From Bacteroidota bacterium (lineage in GTDB: Bacteria; Bacteroidota; Bacteroidia; AKYH767-A; OLB10): a DNA stretch of 64,000 bases. Under the pieces are notes generated by a model. That model had not been told where the DNA came from. It did not search any database and saw only the letters and a list, made by a program, of their open reading frames with translations. Below are positions 48,601-57,744 of the stretch, piece after piece (positions within the stretch are counted from its first letter, which is position 1; the number at the start of each line of letters is the position of its first letter). The DNA lies in NCBI GenBank assembly GCA_016713525.1, contig JADJOZ010000003.1, forward strand, positions 310,001 through 374,000. The letters are read 5' to 3'. The position numbers were made by a program, and so were the translations under genes.

Positions 48601-50699
48601 CTATCCATCCTACCTGGAAAGAAAGTTCATTTATTCATAAACCAGCTCTTACAGGATGGTCGCAGGCACATTATTCGCAATTCAAGAAAGATGCATTTAC
48701 CAATGTGGATTATGTGAATAGTTATGATTCTACATTCACATTTGTAACTAATACTTCTTCAGTTTTTGTGAGGAATTTCCAGTCACCGAATAGCTTCCTG
48801 AATCCATCTTATGAAATTAATAACGTTGTTATCGATTATCAGATGTGTGGCGGTGCTGCTTCCATGCATATTGTAGTTCTTGATAGTATAACGCTTAAAC
48901 CCTGGTCAACCGATCAGTATAATTTCGGAAATCACAATCAATATAATCCCGTTACCGGAACAGGTACATGCCGCTCTCGTCCTGAGTATTATTTTATCTT
49001 CAGGGTGGATTCTTTAGATGACCGTATCGCCATGGACAATATGTTGACTGCAATTCCAAATGGAAATTATGTCATCGTATACTCTGTTTTCAACGTTAAA
49101 TTTCCATCTTGGAATTCGTGGACTGTAGATTCCCGAAATTGGTTTTCTGCTCATGGAAGTGACAGTATCACTTTCCTCGGCGATTATCAACCCTACATCT
49201 TCTTTACAAAAAAGGGAGACAACAATACTACAATGGAATCAATTGGTGACAGTTCCAGAACATACATAACACTTGCAGCCGATTTAGGTGGTAACTGGAC
49301 TAAAGGTTTTGTGAATTCTGTTCCAATCGGACCGGCAACATCATGGACATCGTTCCATTGGGAGCAAGCGCCATTGGAAACAATCCCTGAACAGGATTCT
49401 GCTTATGTCGATATTATTGGTATCCGTTCCACCGGTTTGGAAGAACCAATTACCGGATTTACCGGCATTCCGGTCTCAACAATGGATCTCAATATTAACA
49501 CCATCGATGCGTCCATTTATCCGAAATTGCGGTTGAGAGCTTATCTGCAGGATGAACTTCGTTATACACCTCCGCAATTAAAACGCTGGCAGATTTATTA
49601 CGACGAAATTCCTGAACTTGCACTCAATCCTGCACGTTTCTTTGAATTAAATAAAGATACCCTCTCGGAAGGTGAAGAGGTAACCATGAAAATGGCCATT
49701 GAAAATATTGGCAATGTAAATGCCGACTCAGTGCTGGTCGATTTTTATGTTTATGATGTAGTAAGAGCCCGGCACGATTTGAGTTCTCCACGATATAAAC
49801 CTTTAGCTCCGGGCGACACTTTAATCAGCAGTGTCAAATTCAGTACAAATGGATTGCCTGGATTAAATTCACTCTGGATTGAAGCCAATCCACGTACCGA
49901 TCAACTCGAGCAATACCATTTCAATAACCTTGCTGAGATTAAGTTTAATGTCGATCGCGATATTACCAATCCTATTCTTGATGTTACCTTCGATGGCATT
50001 CACATTATGAATGGAGATATTGTATCAGGCAAACCAAATATCCTGATCAGACTTAAAGATGAGAATAGAAATTTAGCATTGAATGACACCAGTGACTGGC
50101 AGGTATTTATGAAAGATCCTAATGGTGTACAATCGAATTTAAGTTTTGAACCACTTGCCTGTGCAGGAACAGGAACCAATAATCTTAAATGGTGCCCTGC
50201 AACTTTACCGGATAATATTTTCAAAATCGATTACAATCCAACGCTCACTAAAGATGGAATTTATGAGTTGTGGGTTCAGGCAACCGATGTGTCGGGAAAT
50301 TTATCGGGTGTTAATAATTACAAAATCACGTTTGAAGTTATCAATAAGGCATCGATTACTAATTTCATCAATTATCCGAATCCATTCTCTACATCTACCC
50401 GTTTTGTTTTCACTTTAACTGGGTCTGAAATACCTGAATACTTCAAAATTCAGATTATGACGGTTACCGGAAAAATAATACGTGAAATAACTACACAGGA
50501 ACTGGGACAAATACGAATCGGAAAGAATATTTCAGAATATGCCTGGGATGGCAAGGATGAGTTTGGTGATCAGCTTGCAAATGGTGTTTATTTGTATCGC
50601 GTACTTTCCTTATTAAAAGGTAGTGCAATCGAAAAGCGGGAGACCGAAGCTGATAAATTCTTTACTAAAGGCTGGGGTAAAATGTATTTGATGCGATAA
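45621..50699 (+). CDS. PorU-like C25-family type IX secretion sortase
   Basis: This encodes 1692 residues: signal peptide MKKLYPLMLLAFLWSSIANG, a beta-rich N-terminal domain, and a C25 (gingipain) peptidase domain at about residues 415-760 with FVAHASGSTFDI (expected catalytic His) and LILANSCFVGDIHDPS (catalytic Cys). Typically the His is followed by Gly (HG); here it is HA. Long Ig-like repeats follow (about 780-1560), and the C-terminus is a T9SS-type FlgD/CTD-like segment (YPNPFSTSTRFVF ... DGKDEFGDQLANGVYLYRV). PorU cleaves the sorting signal of substrates at the cell surface and attaches them to A-LPS. Its size (longer than classical PorU, about 1100) matches the large second type of PorU seen in environmental Bacteroidota. 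Confidence 0.85.
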   Translation: MKKLYPLMLLAFLWSSIANGQQYCNEWINFSSNQQYSNQQYFKVSVWRDGVYRITYADLQAAAFPMPFNPKQLQLFNQGSEQFIWVEGEADGSFDATDYIEFYGKKNDGSFDARLYSDPNHQLNKAFSLFTDTASYFLTLNFNSLVVNRRMVQETDINFIGYTALSYYISEAYRDYKNAYNTYKLADVIDSDYDEGEGWFSGNITNAAQTFPLPVPNVSQDPAAPLARANAILMGGNNDGYQHTISLDVNGTAVSNNFYAFAITKFNFPLSANSTIQNGTANFIFTPGTGVTNQTLVSNISITYPHTFSFGGENGNFRKMTIPGNISPGKSYISITNLNLTNPKLYMLSGDTLKQIPMVGTGTSRQALIPTYNADKFCFITDSVHTTATAQMRIAPVSSDPVRFARFINYQYTSQGDYLIITNAKLWNKANDYRNYRASTGFTPLLVDVDELYNQFAYGINKHPLSIRNFVKFANDTFVVKPQYLLLIGKSVSPIRTRLTGSNNVTTISNNWNANLLPSYGYPPSDHLLVSDNVQPFPRPMVAVGRISASTEADVQAYLDKITAHEIQLQSCPEEWMKRILHFGGGEDSYQQDIIKEILRKFEVIAEDTLMGANVYTFLKTSTDPIQVNLSQYLQSLIDSGVTMMTFVAHASGSTFDISTDLPQNYNNKNRYPLILANSCFVGDIHDPSRRIVEDFILLPEKGALAFVAQPALGYLDHLEVYSGHFYKEVALNNYGGRVGKTMLNVMDSILGNPDFNSNPSVYYMYKSVLNGMTLSGDPALILNSSAKPDYQINNASIFFTPELITTDIDSFDVNVVVKNLGRAVNDPFVIHITRKFPNGGVNYEKDTIVNYVAFQDTISIRLPVDAGRGLGPNTFEVYVDYFSTIDECNEANNAANDVPLLIQSSDILPVYPAEFAIVPNDTIELKASTVNPFAVATPYDFQIDTVDTFNSPFMKQTTITSVGGVVKWPLTFTLQPDLVYYWRVSRDSMPGDTIHPTWKESSFIHKPALTGWSQAHYSQFKKDAFTNVDYVNSYDSTFTFVTNTSSVFVRNFQSPNSFLNPSYEINNVVIDYQMCGGAASMHIVVLDSITLKPWSTDQYNFGNHNQYNPVTGTGTCRSRPEYYFIFRVDSLDDRIAMDNMLTAIPNGNYVIVYSVFNVKFPSWNSWTVDSRNWFSAHGSDSITFLGDYQPYIFFTKKGDNNTTMESIGDSSRTYITLAADLGGNWTKGFVNSVPIGPATSWTSFHWEQAPLETIPEQDSAYVDIIGIRSTGLEEPITGFTGIPVSTMDLNINTIDASIYPKLRLRAYLQDELRYTPPQLKRWQIYYDEIPELALNPARFFELNKDTLSEGEEVTMKMAIENIGNVNADSVLVDFYVYDVVRARHDLSSPRYKPLAPGDTLISSVKFSTNGLPGLNSLWIEANPRTDQLEQYHFNNLAEIKFNVDRDITNPILDVTFDGIHIMNGDIVSGKPNILIRLKDENRNLALNDTSDWQVFMKDPNGVQSNLSFEPLACAGTGTNNLKWCPATLPDNIFKIDYNPTLTKDGIYELWVQATDVSGNLSGVNNYKITFEVINKASITNFINYPNPFSTSTRFVFTLTGSEIPEYFKIQIMTVTGKIIREITTQELGQIRIGKNISEYAWDGKDEFGDQLANGVYLYRVLSLLKGSAIEKRETEADKFFTKGWGKMYLMR

Positions 50700-50724
50700 T
50701 AGCAGATTTCTCTGTTAAAGTCAC

Positions 50725-50732
50725 TATTTTTG
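50725..50732 (+). promoter_or_regulatory. Bacteroidota -7 promoter box (TATTTTTG) for lnt
   Basis: Exact TAnnTTTG match 17 bp before the ATG at 50750 and 26 bp after the porU-like stop. Confidence 0.45.
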
Positions 50733-50749
50733 CCGTTAAATGCTGATTT

Positions 50750-52353
50750 ATGCAATTATTACGGACTAATTCCGGAATTATAGCGGCTTGTTTATTTTCC
50801 GGTGTGCTGCTGGCAATTGCCTGGCCTGCTGCCGGATTTGCGCCTTTGCTCTTTATTGCCTGGATACCCTTATTTTTTGCTGAAGATGCTGTTGCCCGTA
50901 ACCCGAAAAATTATGGCAGACACATTCTGTTTTTTGCTGCATACTTCTCCTTTTTTACGTTCAATGTATTAACAACCTGGTGGGTAAAATATGCCAGCTT
51001 ATTTGGTGCTATTGCCGCAATTGTTTGCAATGCACTCTTTATGGCACTAATATTTATGGCCTTTCATAAAGTTAAGCGAAAGCTTGGTGTTGGCTATGGA
51101 TATCTTTCACTCATTCTTTTTTGGGTAGCTTTCGAGCATGTTCACATGGATTGGGATTTGTCATGGCCATGGCTGACTTTAGGAAATGGTTTTGCTGCAT
51201 GGGTGCAATTGATTCAATGGTACGAATTTACAGGTGTACTTGGTGGTACCATCTGGATTTTTGTAATTAATATTTTGCTTTACCAGATTCTTGCAGGAAG
51301 ATTATTTGCTATTGCAGAATACAAAAAAGGGAAAAAGAAATTAATAGTTTCAATGATCATTCTGGTTCCGGTTATTTATTCAGTAATCCGTTACCATACT
51401 TATGAAGAAAATCAAATCCGGTAAATATTGCAGTCATTCAGCCCAATGTTGACCCATACAATGAGAAATTTTCCGGTATGTCATCGCAACAGCAACTCGA
51501 CAGAATACTGGAGTTGGCAAAATCTGTTTGTACCGATAGCACCGATTATGTTGTTGCACCCGAGACCGCTCTGCCGGATGGAATCTGGGAAGAGGAAATT
51601 GGAAGACATCCTCAAACAGTCAGGCTCATGGATTTTCTCAATAAGTATCCCAATCTAATATGGGTTATCGGTTTAGCTTCAAACAGATTTTATGAAGACA
51701 GCACCCAGCGATCTGCAACAGCCAGAAAGTTCACCGATTCACCCGGGTATTATGATTCCTACAATACAGCACTTTTCCTTGATAAGAATGGTAATACGCA
51801 AATTCATCATAAGTCGAAGTTAGTTCCCGGAGTCGAAAAAATGCCTTTCCCTGCAATATTTAAACATCTCGATGCTTTTGCAATTGACCTTGGCGGGATG
51901 TCGGGAAGTCTTGGTGTTCAGGAAGTGCCTACTGTTTTTAAAGATGAGAATGGTTTAGGAATTGCTCCTGTAGTTTGTTATGAATCCATTTATGGCGATT
52001 ATCTTGCGAAGTATATACGTCAGAATGCATCCTTGATATTTATTATTACGAATGATGGATGGTGGAGTGATAGTCCGGGCTATAGACAGCATTTACAATA
52101 TGCCAGATTACGTGCCATTGAATGCAGAAGAAGTATTGCCCGCTCTGCTAATACCGGAATTTCATGTTTTATCAATCAGCGAGGCGATATCCTTCAGGCA
52201 ACTTCCTGGTGGCAGAAAGATGCTATTGCTGCAACCATAAATGCAAATTCAGAAATTACCTTGCATACACGTACCGGTGATGTGCTGGGCATTGTTGCAA
52301 TAATTGGTACCATAGGGATGATTCTTTTCATGTTTGTGTCAAAACGAAAATAA
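50750..52353 (+). CDS. lnt: Apolipoprotein N-acyltransferase, frameshifted
   Basis: The restored product is about 534 residues. N-terminal half: transmembrane helices (ACLFSGVLLAIAWPAAGFAPLLFIAWIPL and following). C-terminal half: nitrilase-fold domain with the E-K-C catalytic triad (VAPETALPDG, HHKSKLVPGVEKMPF, PVVCYESIYGDY) and the final TM segment. It adds the third acyl chain to the N-terminal Cys of lipoproteins, in line with the several lipoproteins here. The frame breaks at AAAA 51408-51411; one added A gives EEKSNPVNIAVIQPNVDPYN. The start of the nitrilase part is otherwise perfectly conserved. Confidence 0.92.
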
Positions 52354-52432
52354 ACTTCATTATTCGGAATGAAGTTTGCAGTTTAAATTATATGTAAACC
52401 GAAGTTATTTATAAAGAAGTTAATAATTCGAA

Positions 52433-53839
52433 ATGGAAAAGTTTGATGTTATAATAATTGGATCGGGGCCCGGTGGTTATGTTGCTGCTATTCGTTGTGC
52501 GCAGTTAGGTATGAAAACAGCATTGGTTGAAAAGTATGCTTCTCTTGGAGGAACATGTCTGAATGTAGGATGTATTCCTTCCAAAGCACTACTCGATTCA
52601 TCGGAACATTATCATAATGCTGTTCATAATTTTAAGACGCATGGAATTGAAGTTGAAAAAGTAATACCCAATCTTCCGCAAATGATTCTACGTAAGGATG
52701 GTGTTGTAAAACAAACTGTTGAAGGAATAAATTTTCTGATGAAGAAAAATAAAATTTCTGTTTTTCAGGGTCATGGCACTTTTGTGAATAGCACTACGGT
52801 TGAAGTTAGCAGTGAAGGGAAAGCAGCTATGTCACTCAATGCACCTAAAATTATTATTGCAACAGGCTCTAAACCTGCTTCCTTAAAAGGTGTTGAAGTC
52901 GATAAGAAACGCATTATAACGTCTACAGAAGCTTTGAATTTGAAAGAGATTCCAAAACATCTGATTATTATTGGAGGTGGAGTGATTGGTCTCGAACTCG
53001 GATCAGTTTATGCACGGTTGGGTTCAAAGGTTTCGGTGATTGAATATACAGATGCAATTATAGGTACCATGGATCGGGCATTGGGTAAGGAACTTGAAAA
53101 ATCATTGAAGAAAATAGGATTCGAATTTTACTTAGGTCATGCAGTAAGTGGTGCTAAAGTTACCGGTAACAAAGTTCAGGTAACGGCTAAGCATCTCAAA
53201 TCAGACAAAGATATTACGTTGGATGGCGATTATTGTCTGCTTAGTGTTGGCCGTACACCGTATACGATGAATCTGGGCCTCGAAGCTGCAGGAATTAAAG
53301 CCGATGAACGTGGTAAAATTCTTGTTGACGAACACCTGCAGACTAACGTTTCGGGGATATATGCAATTGGCGATGTAATTAAAGGGCCAATGTTGGCGCA
53401 TAAAGCGGAAGAGGAGGGAGTGTTTGTGGCTGAAGTATTAGCAGGACAAAAACCACATATTAATTACCTGCTTATTCCCGGTGTAGTTTATACCTGGCCT
53501 GAAGTTGCTGCGGTTGGTTATACTGAAGAAGAATTGAAAGCAGCAAAACGTGAGTATAAAGCCGGCAATTTTCCATTCAAAGCAAGTGGCAGAGCTCGTG
53601 CAAGTATGGATACGGATGGCTTTATAAAAGTATTGGCAGATAAAAACACTGATGAAATTTTAGGTGTTCACATGATTGGACCACGTGCAGCTGACCTAAT
53701 CGGGGAGGCTGTTGTAGCAATGGAATTCAGGGCATCTGCTGAAGATATAGCCCGCATGAGTCATGCACATCCAACTTATACAGAATCGTTCAAGGAGGCT
53801 TGTCTGGCAGCTACAGCAAACAGGGCACTGCATATTTGA
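52433..53839 (+). CDS. lpdA: Dihydrolipoyl dehydrogenase
   Basis: This encodes 468 residues, the normal E3 length. FAD-binding GSGPGGY (residues about 9-15), redox-active GGTCLNVGCIPSKALL (about 40-55), the NAD-binding GGGVIGLELGS and the C-terminal active-site base in HAHPTYTESFKEA are all present. It reoxidises lipoyl groups of 2-oxoacid dehydrogenase and glycine-cleavage complexes. It stands alone: no E1/E2 gene is adjacent. Convergent with the methyltransferase. Confidence 0.96.
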   Translation: MEKFDVIIIGSGPGGYVAAIRCAQLGMKTALVEKYASLGGTCLNVGCIPSKALLDSSEHYHNAVHNFKTHGIEVEKVIPNLPQMILRKDGVVKQTVEGINFLMKKNKISVFQGHGTFVNSTTVEVSSEGKAAMSLNAPKIIIATGSKPASLKGVEVDKKRIITSTEALNLKEIPKHLIIIGGGVIGLELGSVYARLGSKVSVIEYTDAIIGTMDRALGKELEKSLKKIGFEFYLGHAVSGAKVTGNKVQVTAKHLKSDKDITLDGDYCLLSVGRTPYTMNLGLEAAGIKADERGKILVDEHLQTNVSGIYAIGDVIKGPMLAHKAEEEGVFVAEVLAGQKPHINYLLIPGVVYTWPEVAAVGYTEEELKAAKREYKAGNFPFKASGRARASMDTDGFIKVLADKNTDEILGVHMIGPRAADLIGEAVVAMEFRASAEDIARMSHAHPTYTESFKEACLAATANRALHI

Positions 53840-53867
53840 AATGTTGAGTAAAACTTGGCCAAAAATA

Positions 53868-54620
53868 TTAAAGCGGTTTTTTACCAATACAAATGACTGA
53901 TAAGCCAATGCGTCTGAAAAGCACTTTATCTATTATTTTAAATACGGGCACCAGCGTATCATAAATTTTCATTTGGGAAGCCGGGATCGTTTTATTTTTC
54001 TGAATAAATCCGGAAAAAAGCCATCCGGGTATACCTCCGGCATTGAAGTAAAATGCATCTTTGATTTCCAGTTTATTGAATGTGAATAACTGTGCCAGTG
54101 TATTTCTTCTGTAGCGGCGATAATGAAAAAGTTCTTTATCGAAATTATTGTACAGGGACTGAAATGCGGGAACCAGTATGATTAATGTTCCGCCTGGTTT
54201 TAAAAGGTATGAACAGTTTTGAACAGCATGATTATCGTTTTCAATATGCTCAACAACATTCAATGCAAAAACAGTATCGAATACACCTTTCAAATGACTG
54301 TATACAATTTCAAAATCGGGATGAACCAAATCGAGATTTAAAACTGATTCGGGATTAGCATGAGTAGGGAATTGTTCATGCAGAAACTTCCGGTAATTAT
54401 CTCTGATATCGGACAGTGTAATGCTAAAGCCATCATCAATAAAGCGGGTTGAAATATTGCCAATTCCGGAACCGATTTCAAGAATTTTACCGGAACAATA
54501 TGGTTTTACTGTCTGATAGGTCCAGTCGTTGAAGTGATAAGCATCCGAAATCACTTTTAATGTTTCGAAACCTTCAGAATCAATTTCCTTAAAGATAAAT
54601 TGCTTCTGCAAATTTTTCAT
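53868..54620 (-). CDS. Class I SAM-dependent methyltransferase
   Basis: This encodes 250 residues. SAM motif I is LEIGSGIGNIST (about residues 50-61), followed by ITLSDIRD (motif II), VFALNVVEHIENDNHA (post-motif, typical of UbiE/small-molecule or lipid type) and SYLLKPGGTLIILVPA. The C-terminal region RYRRNTLAQLF is typical of lipid- or sugar-linked methyltransferases. Its start overlaps the GT2 stop by 4 bp (54617-54620), so the two are cotranscribed, and a role in modifying a glycan or polyprenyl-linked substrate is likely. Confidence 0.85.
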   Translation of the reverse strand: MKNLQKQFIFKEIDSEGFETLKVISDAYHFNDWTYQTVKPYCSGKILEIGSGIGNISTRFIDDGFSITLSDIRDNYRKFLHEQFPTHANPESVLNLDLVHPDFEIVYSHLKGVFDTVFALNVVEHIENDNHAVQNCSYLLKPGGTLIILVPAFQSLYNNFDKELFHYRRYRRNTLAQLFTFNKLEIKDAFYFNAGGIPGWLFSGFIQKNKTIPASQMKIYDTLVPVFKIIDKVLFRRIGLSVICIGKKPL

Positions 54621-55339
54621 TTAAACAATCCATATCTGACAATGCAATAGATTGCACGAAAGCCGTCTTTCCAGTTTATTTTTTTACCTTCTTCATAAGT
54701 TCTTCCATAATAGGAAATGCCTACTTCATAAATTCTGATTTTTGGAATTCGGGAAATTTTAGCTGTTACTTCGGGTTCGAAACCAAAACGGTTTTCTTTT
54801 AATGATAAACCTTGAATTATTTCCCTTTTGAATAGTTTGTAGCAGGTTTCCATGTCAGTTAAATTCAGATTCGTGAACATATTTGACAACGAAGTGAGGA
54901 ACCTGTTTCCCAGAGTATGCCAAAAGAAAAGAATGCGGTGAGGTTTTCCTCCAATAAATCTGGAGCCATAAACAACATCAGCAAATCCATCCAGTATCGG
55001 TTTCAGCAAGATGTTGTATTCATTTGGATCATATTCAAGGTCGGCATCCTGAATTATAACAAAATCACCGGTAGCTTTCTGAATGCCTGTATGTAGGGCA
55101 GCACCTTTGCCTTTGTTGATTTCGTGATGATAAAGGCGATATTGAACCTCAGGATGAGTAGCAATATATTGTTCCAGTGCTTCTTTCGTCCCATCTTTAG
55201 AACAATCGTTGACCAGAATTACCTCCTTGGAAAGATTGGCTGGCAAAATTACCGCATTGATTTTGTCGAGAATACGATGAATTGTTTTCTCTTCATTGTA
55301 ACAAGGGACTATGATTGACAATTTTTGTTTATTAACCAT
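54617..55339 (-). CDS. Family 2 glycosyltransferase (polyprenyl-phosphate mannosyltransferase/DPM1-like)
   Basis: This encodes 240 residues. GT-A features: SIIVPCYNEEKTIH, VNDCSKDGT and QDADLEYDPNEY (donor-binding D-x-D-like), then VVYGSRF and METCYKLF, which are typical of the DPM1/polyprenol-phosphate transferase group. It has no C-terminal membrane helices. It probably makes polyprenyl-phosphate sugars used by GT-C enzymes, such as the two encoded further right. First gene of a two-gene operon, divergent from the 55449 gene across a 109-bp gap. Confidence 0.88.
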   Translation of the reverse strand: MVNKQKLSIIVPCYNEEKTIHRILDKINAVILPANLSKEVILVNDCSKDGTKEALEQYIATHPEVQYRLYHHEINKGKGAALHTGIQKATGDFVIIQDADLEYDPNEYNILLKPILDGFADVVYGSRFIGGKPHRILFFWHTLGNRFLTSLSNMFTNLNLTDMETCYKLFKREIIQGLSLKENRFGFEPEVTAKISRIPKIRIYEVGISYYGRTYEEGKKINWKDGFRAIYCIVRYGLFK

Positions 55340-55448
55340 TGAATTTCAATAACATACGATTTTTAAAAAAGTAAATTGCAAATATAAGGATTTGAATAAT
55401 AAAATCGATATTTGCGTTTGAATAAAACAAAATTGTAAAGATTGGCAG

Positions 55449-57735
55449 ATGGGGCATAAAAAATCAACCAGACTTATTATCGCATCGCTGATATTTCTAA
55501 TAGTTGCATCTGTTTCAGTATATTTTTTAATCAGAGATAACGGGCATAAGAAGAGTGAAGAACTGGTTGAATTAGCGGAGCAGCCAACCGACACTTTGAT
55601 CTTGAGAGAAATGTTCAGTTTCAAGTATGATTTGGAATCGGCAGCGGACCTTGAGAATTTTGCAACTGTCGGGAAATTCAAATCAAAATCAGGAACACAA
55701 AGTTGCCGGTTAGATAAGAGTAATGAATTCAGTGTTACAGTTAGGAAAAAGTTAAGCTCGCTGAAGGATATTTCTAATGTTAAGAATGTCAGATTATCCT
55801 TTTCAGTATATTCCGGGATTCTGCTGAAAGAGGCAGTAGCTGTATTGTCTATTGAGGACAAAAATGGAAAGTCTGTTTCATGGGTTGGAAAGGAAATTAA
55901 AAGTTCCCCTGAATCCTGGCAACGGATTGAAATCAGTTTTGACATTTCAACAGAAGCATTGCAATCTGAAAACGATTTGAAGATTTATATTTGGAATAAA
56001 AAGGGAGAGGAGTTTTATATTGATGACCTTGAAATAAAAATTGATGGATTAGTTTCTTCTAAAAGTTATTCATCTGGATATATTCCTGAAAGAAATGTAT
56101 TTGAAAATTTTGAAGTTCCCGTGAAAAATGAAAATCCTGATCATTATAGTAAGGAACATGCACACACTGGGGTATCATCATTTTTATTAACAAATGGGGT
56201 TTCATATTCACCGTCAGTGTCGAGACGGATTTCTGAAGTTATTGATTCTGAATTGCGCTTAGTTACTATGAGTATTTGGGTCAATCAGCAAACTGATGAC
56301 AATGAACTGGTGTTGGTTGCAACCATAAAAAGATACTCAGGGCAAAGATTATTTTTGGCAAGGAAGAAGTACTGAGAAAGGATTTTTCCCCAAAGGTATA
56401 TGGACAAAACACAGAGCTCAATTTAAGTTACCTTTCGAAAAAATAAAACCAGAAGACATTATTAGTATATATGCCTGGAATAAAGGAGGCAAGGATGTTT
56501 TTGTTGATGATTTTCAAGTTGTTTTTGGTGAAACGAATGTGAGAAGCGGTGCCGTTCCGCTTATTGATTTAGCTTCAAATGGAGATGTTGCATATTCATT
56601 TGTTCCCAATAAAGCGCCATACCAAACTAAATTTCTTTCCAGGTTTGTTCCATCTGGCACAGACAGCAACAAGGATTTTGATTTGATTTCCGATGTGTTA
56701 TATCCGTCCGACCTTTATTGTTCCGGTAACTTTGTAATTGACGCAGTAGGACGAGATCAATTAGCTCATGTATCCGAGGATGGCAATTTAGCTCTATATA
56801 GTTATTGTGAACCTGAAAATAAAATGAAGAAAGTATTTACTTCGTCAGTTAAAAATATGAAATCATCTCATCAAGGTTCAATTTTGAAAAGTGGCAATTT
56901 TTTTAATAAGGAAAGGGATCAATTGCTTTTTATTGATCTGAAAAGCCATTGTTTTGTCGTTGGGCAATTTCCACCAATCAGAGATAATTGCAATGAATTG
57001 GCACCGAAAAGCAATTTTAAGATTTTAGGTGAATTGACTGGTGAGAATTTTACTAAATTAATTTCCTCCAATTATAACGAGTGTGTTATAGCGAATTTTA
57101 TTGGTGATGATAAATCCGAGTGCTTCTTTATGAACCAGTCTTCAGGGAATTATCTTATGTTGGGTTTTAACGATAACCAAATTATTAAATTAGCAGAAGG
57201 TAATAGCAATATCCTAAAAGTAAGCGATTCCGGGCATACTTACCAAGGTAGTATTCCGGGAATATCAGGTGATCATGATTTGCTTTGTTTATCGGAATCA
57301 GGTGAGGGCTTTAAAAAGATATGCCTTTCAATTACAACAACTCATAACAACGAGCTTAATTTTCATGAGAAAGAAAGTAGCTGGTTGAAATTGGCTTCAG
57401 GTAAATTTTACTTTGGGCAGTTCACAAATTCAACTAATGAGATATTAGTCTTAAACCGGGATTGGAAATTTGATTTGTCATACGGTCAGTTGCAGGGGAA
57501 TGGTGTTTTTATTAAAGCTAATGTGGATTTCGAAGGATTTTCTAATGGGTACAACCCTAAGTATTACGAAGATATAAAAATTGTCCCCGGAAATTTTATT
57601 AAGTCTGACAGAACCGCCTTGCTCGTTTTCTGTGGAAATTGCATTGACAATACCTTTCCAATATTGAACTGTAAGAATTATGACAATAAGTCAGATTGGA
57701 AACCTGGAGCTGAAATTTATTATTTTAAAGATTGA
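55449..57735 (+). CDS. Membrane-anchored protein with two jelly-roll-like modules and an FG-GAP-like propeller, frameshifted
   Basis: The restored product is about 761 residues. An N-terminal anchor (TRLIIASLIFLIVASVSVYFLI) is followed by two copies of a jelly-roll-like module (about residues 55-202 and 215-362) ending LKIYIWNKKGEEFYIDDLEI and ISIYAWNKGGKDVFVDDFQV. The rest has degenerate FG-GAP/VCBS-like blades: SGNFVIDAVGRDQLAHVS, SGNFFNKERDQLLFIDL, ANFIGDDKSECFFMN, PGNFIKSDRTALLVFC. The frame is lost in TTTTT at 56352-56356; four T give QRLFWQGRSTEKGFF. The same module appears in two further genes downstream. The architecture suggests carbohydrate binding at the envelope, anchored in the inner membrane; function is otherwise unknown. 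Confidence 0.7.
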
Positions 57736-57744
57736 ATTTGAAAT

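Noticed and set aside
55346..55945. 199-codon frame antisense to the start of the propeller/module gene
   Set aside because: The sense strand carries a signal anchor and module motifs; the antisense frame has none.
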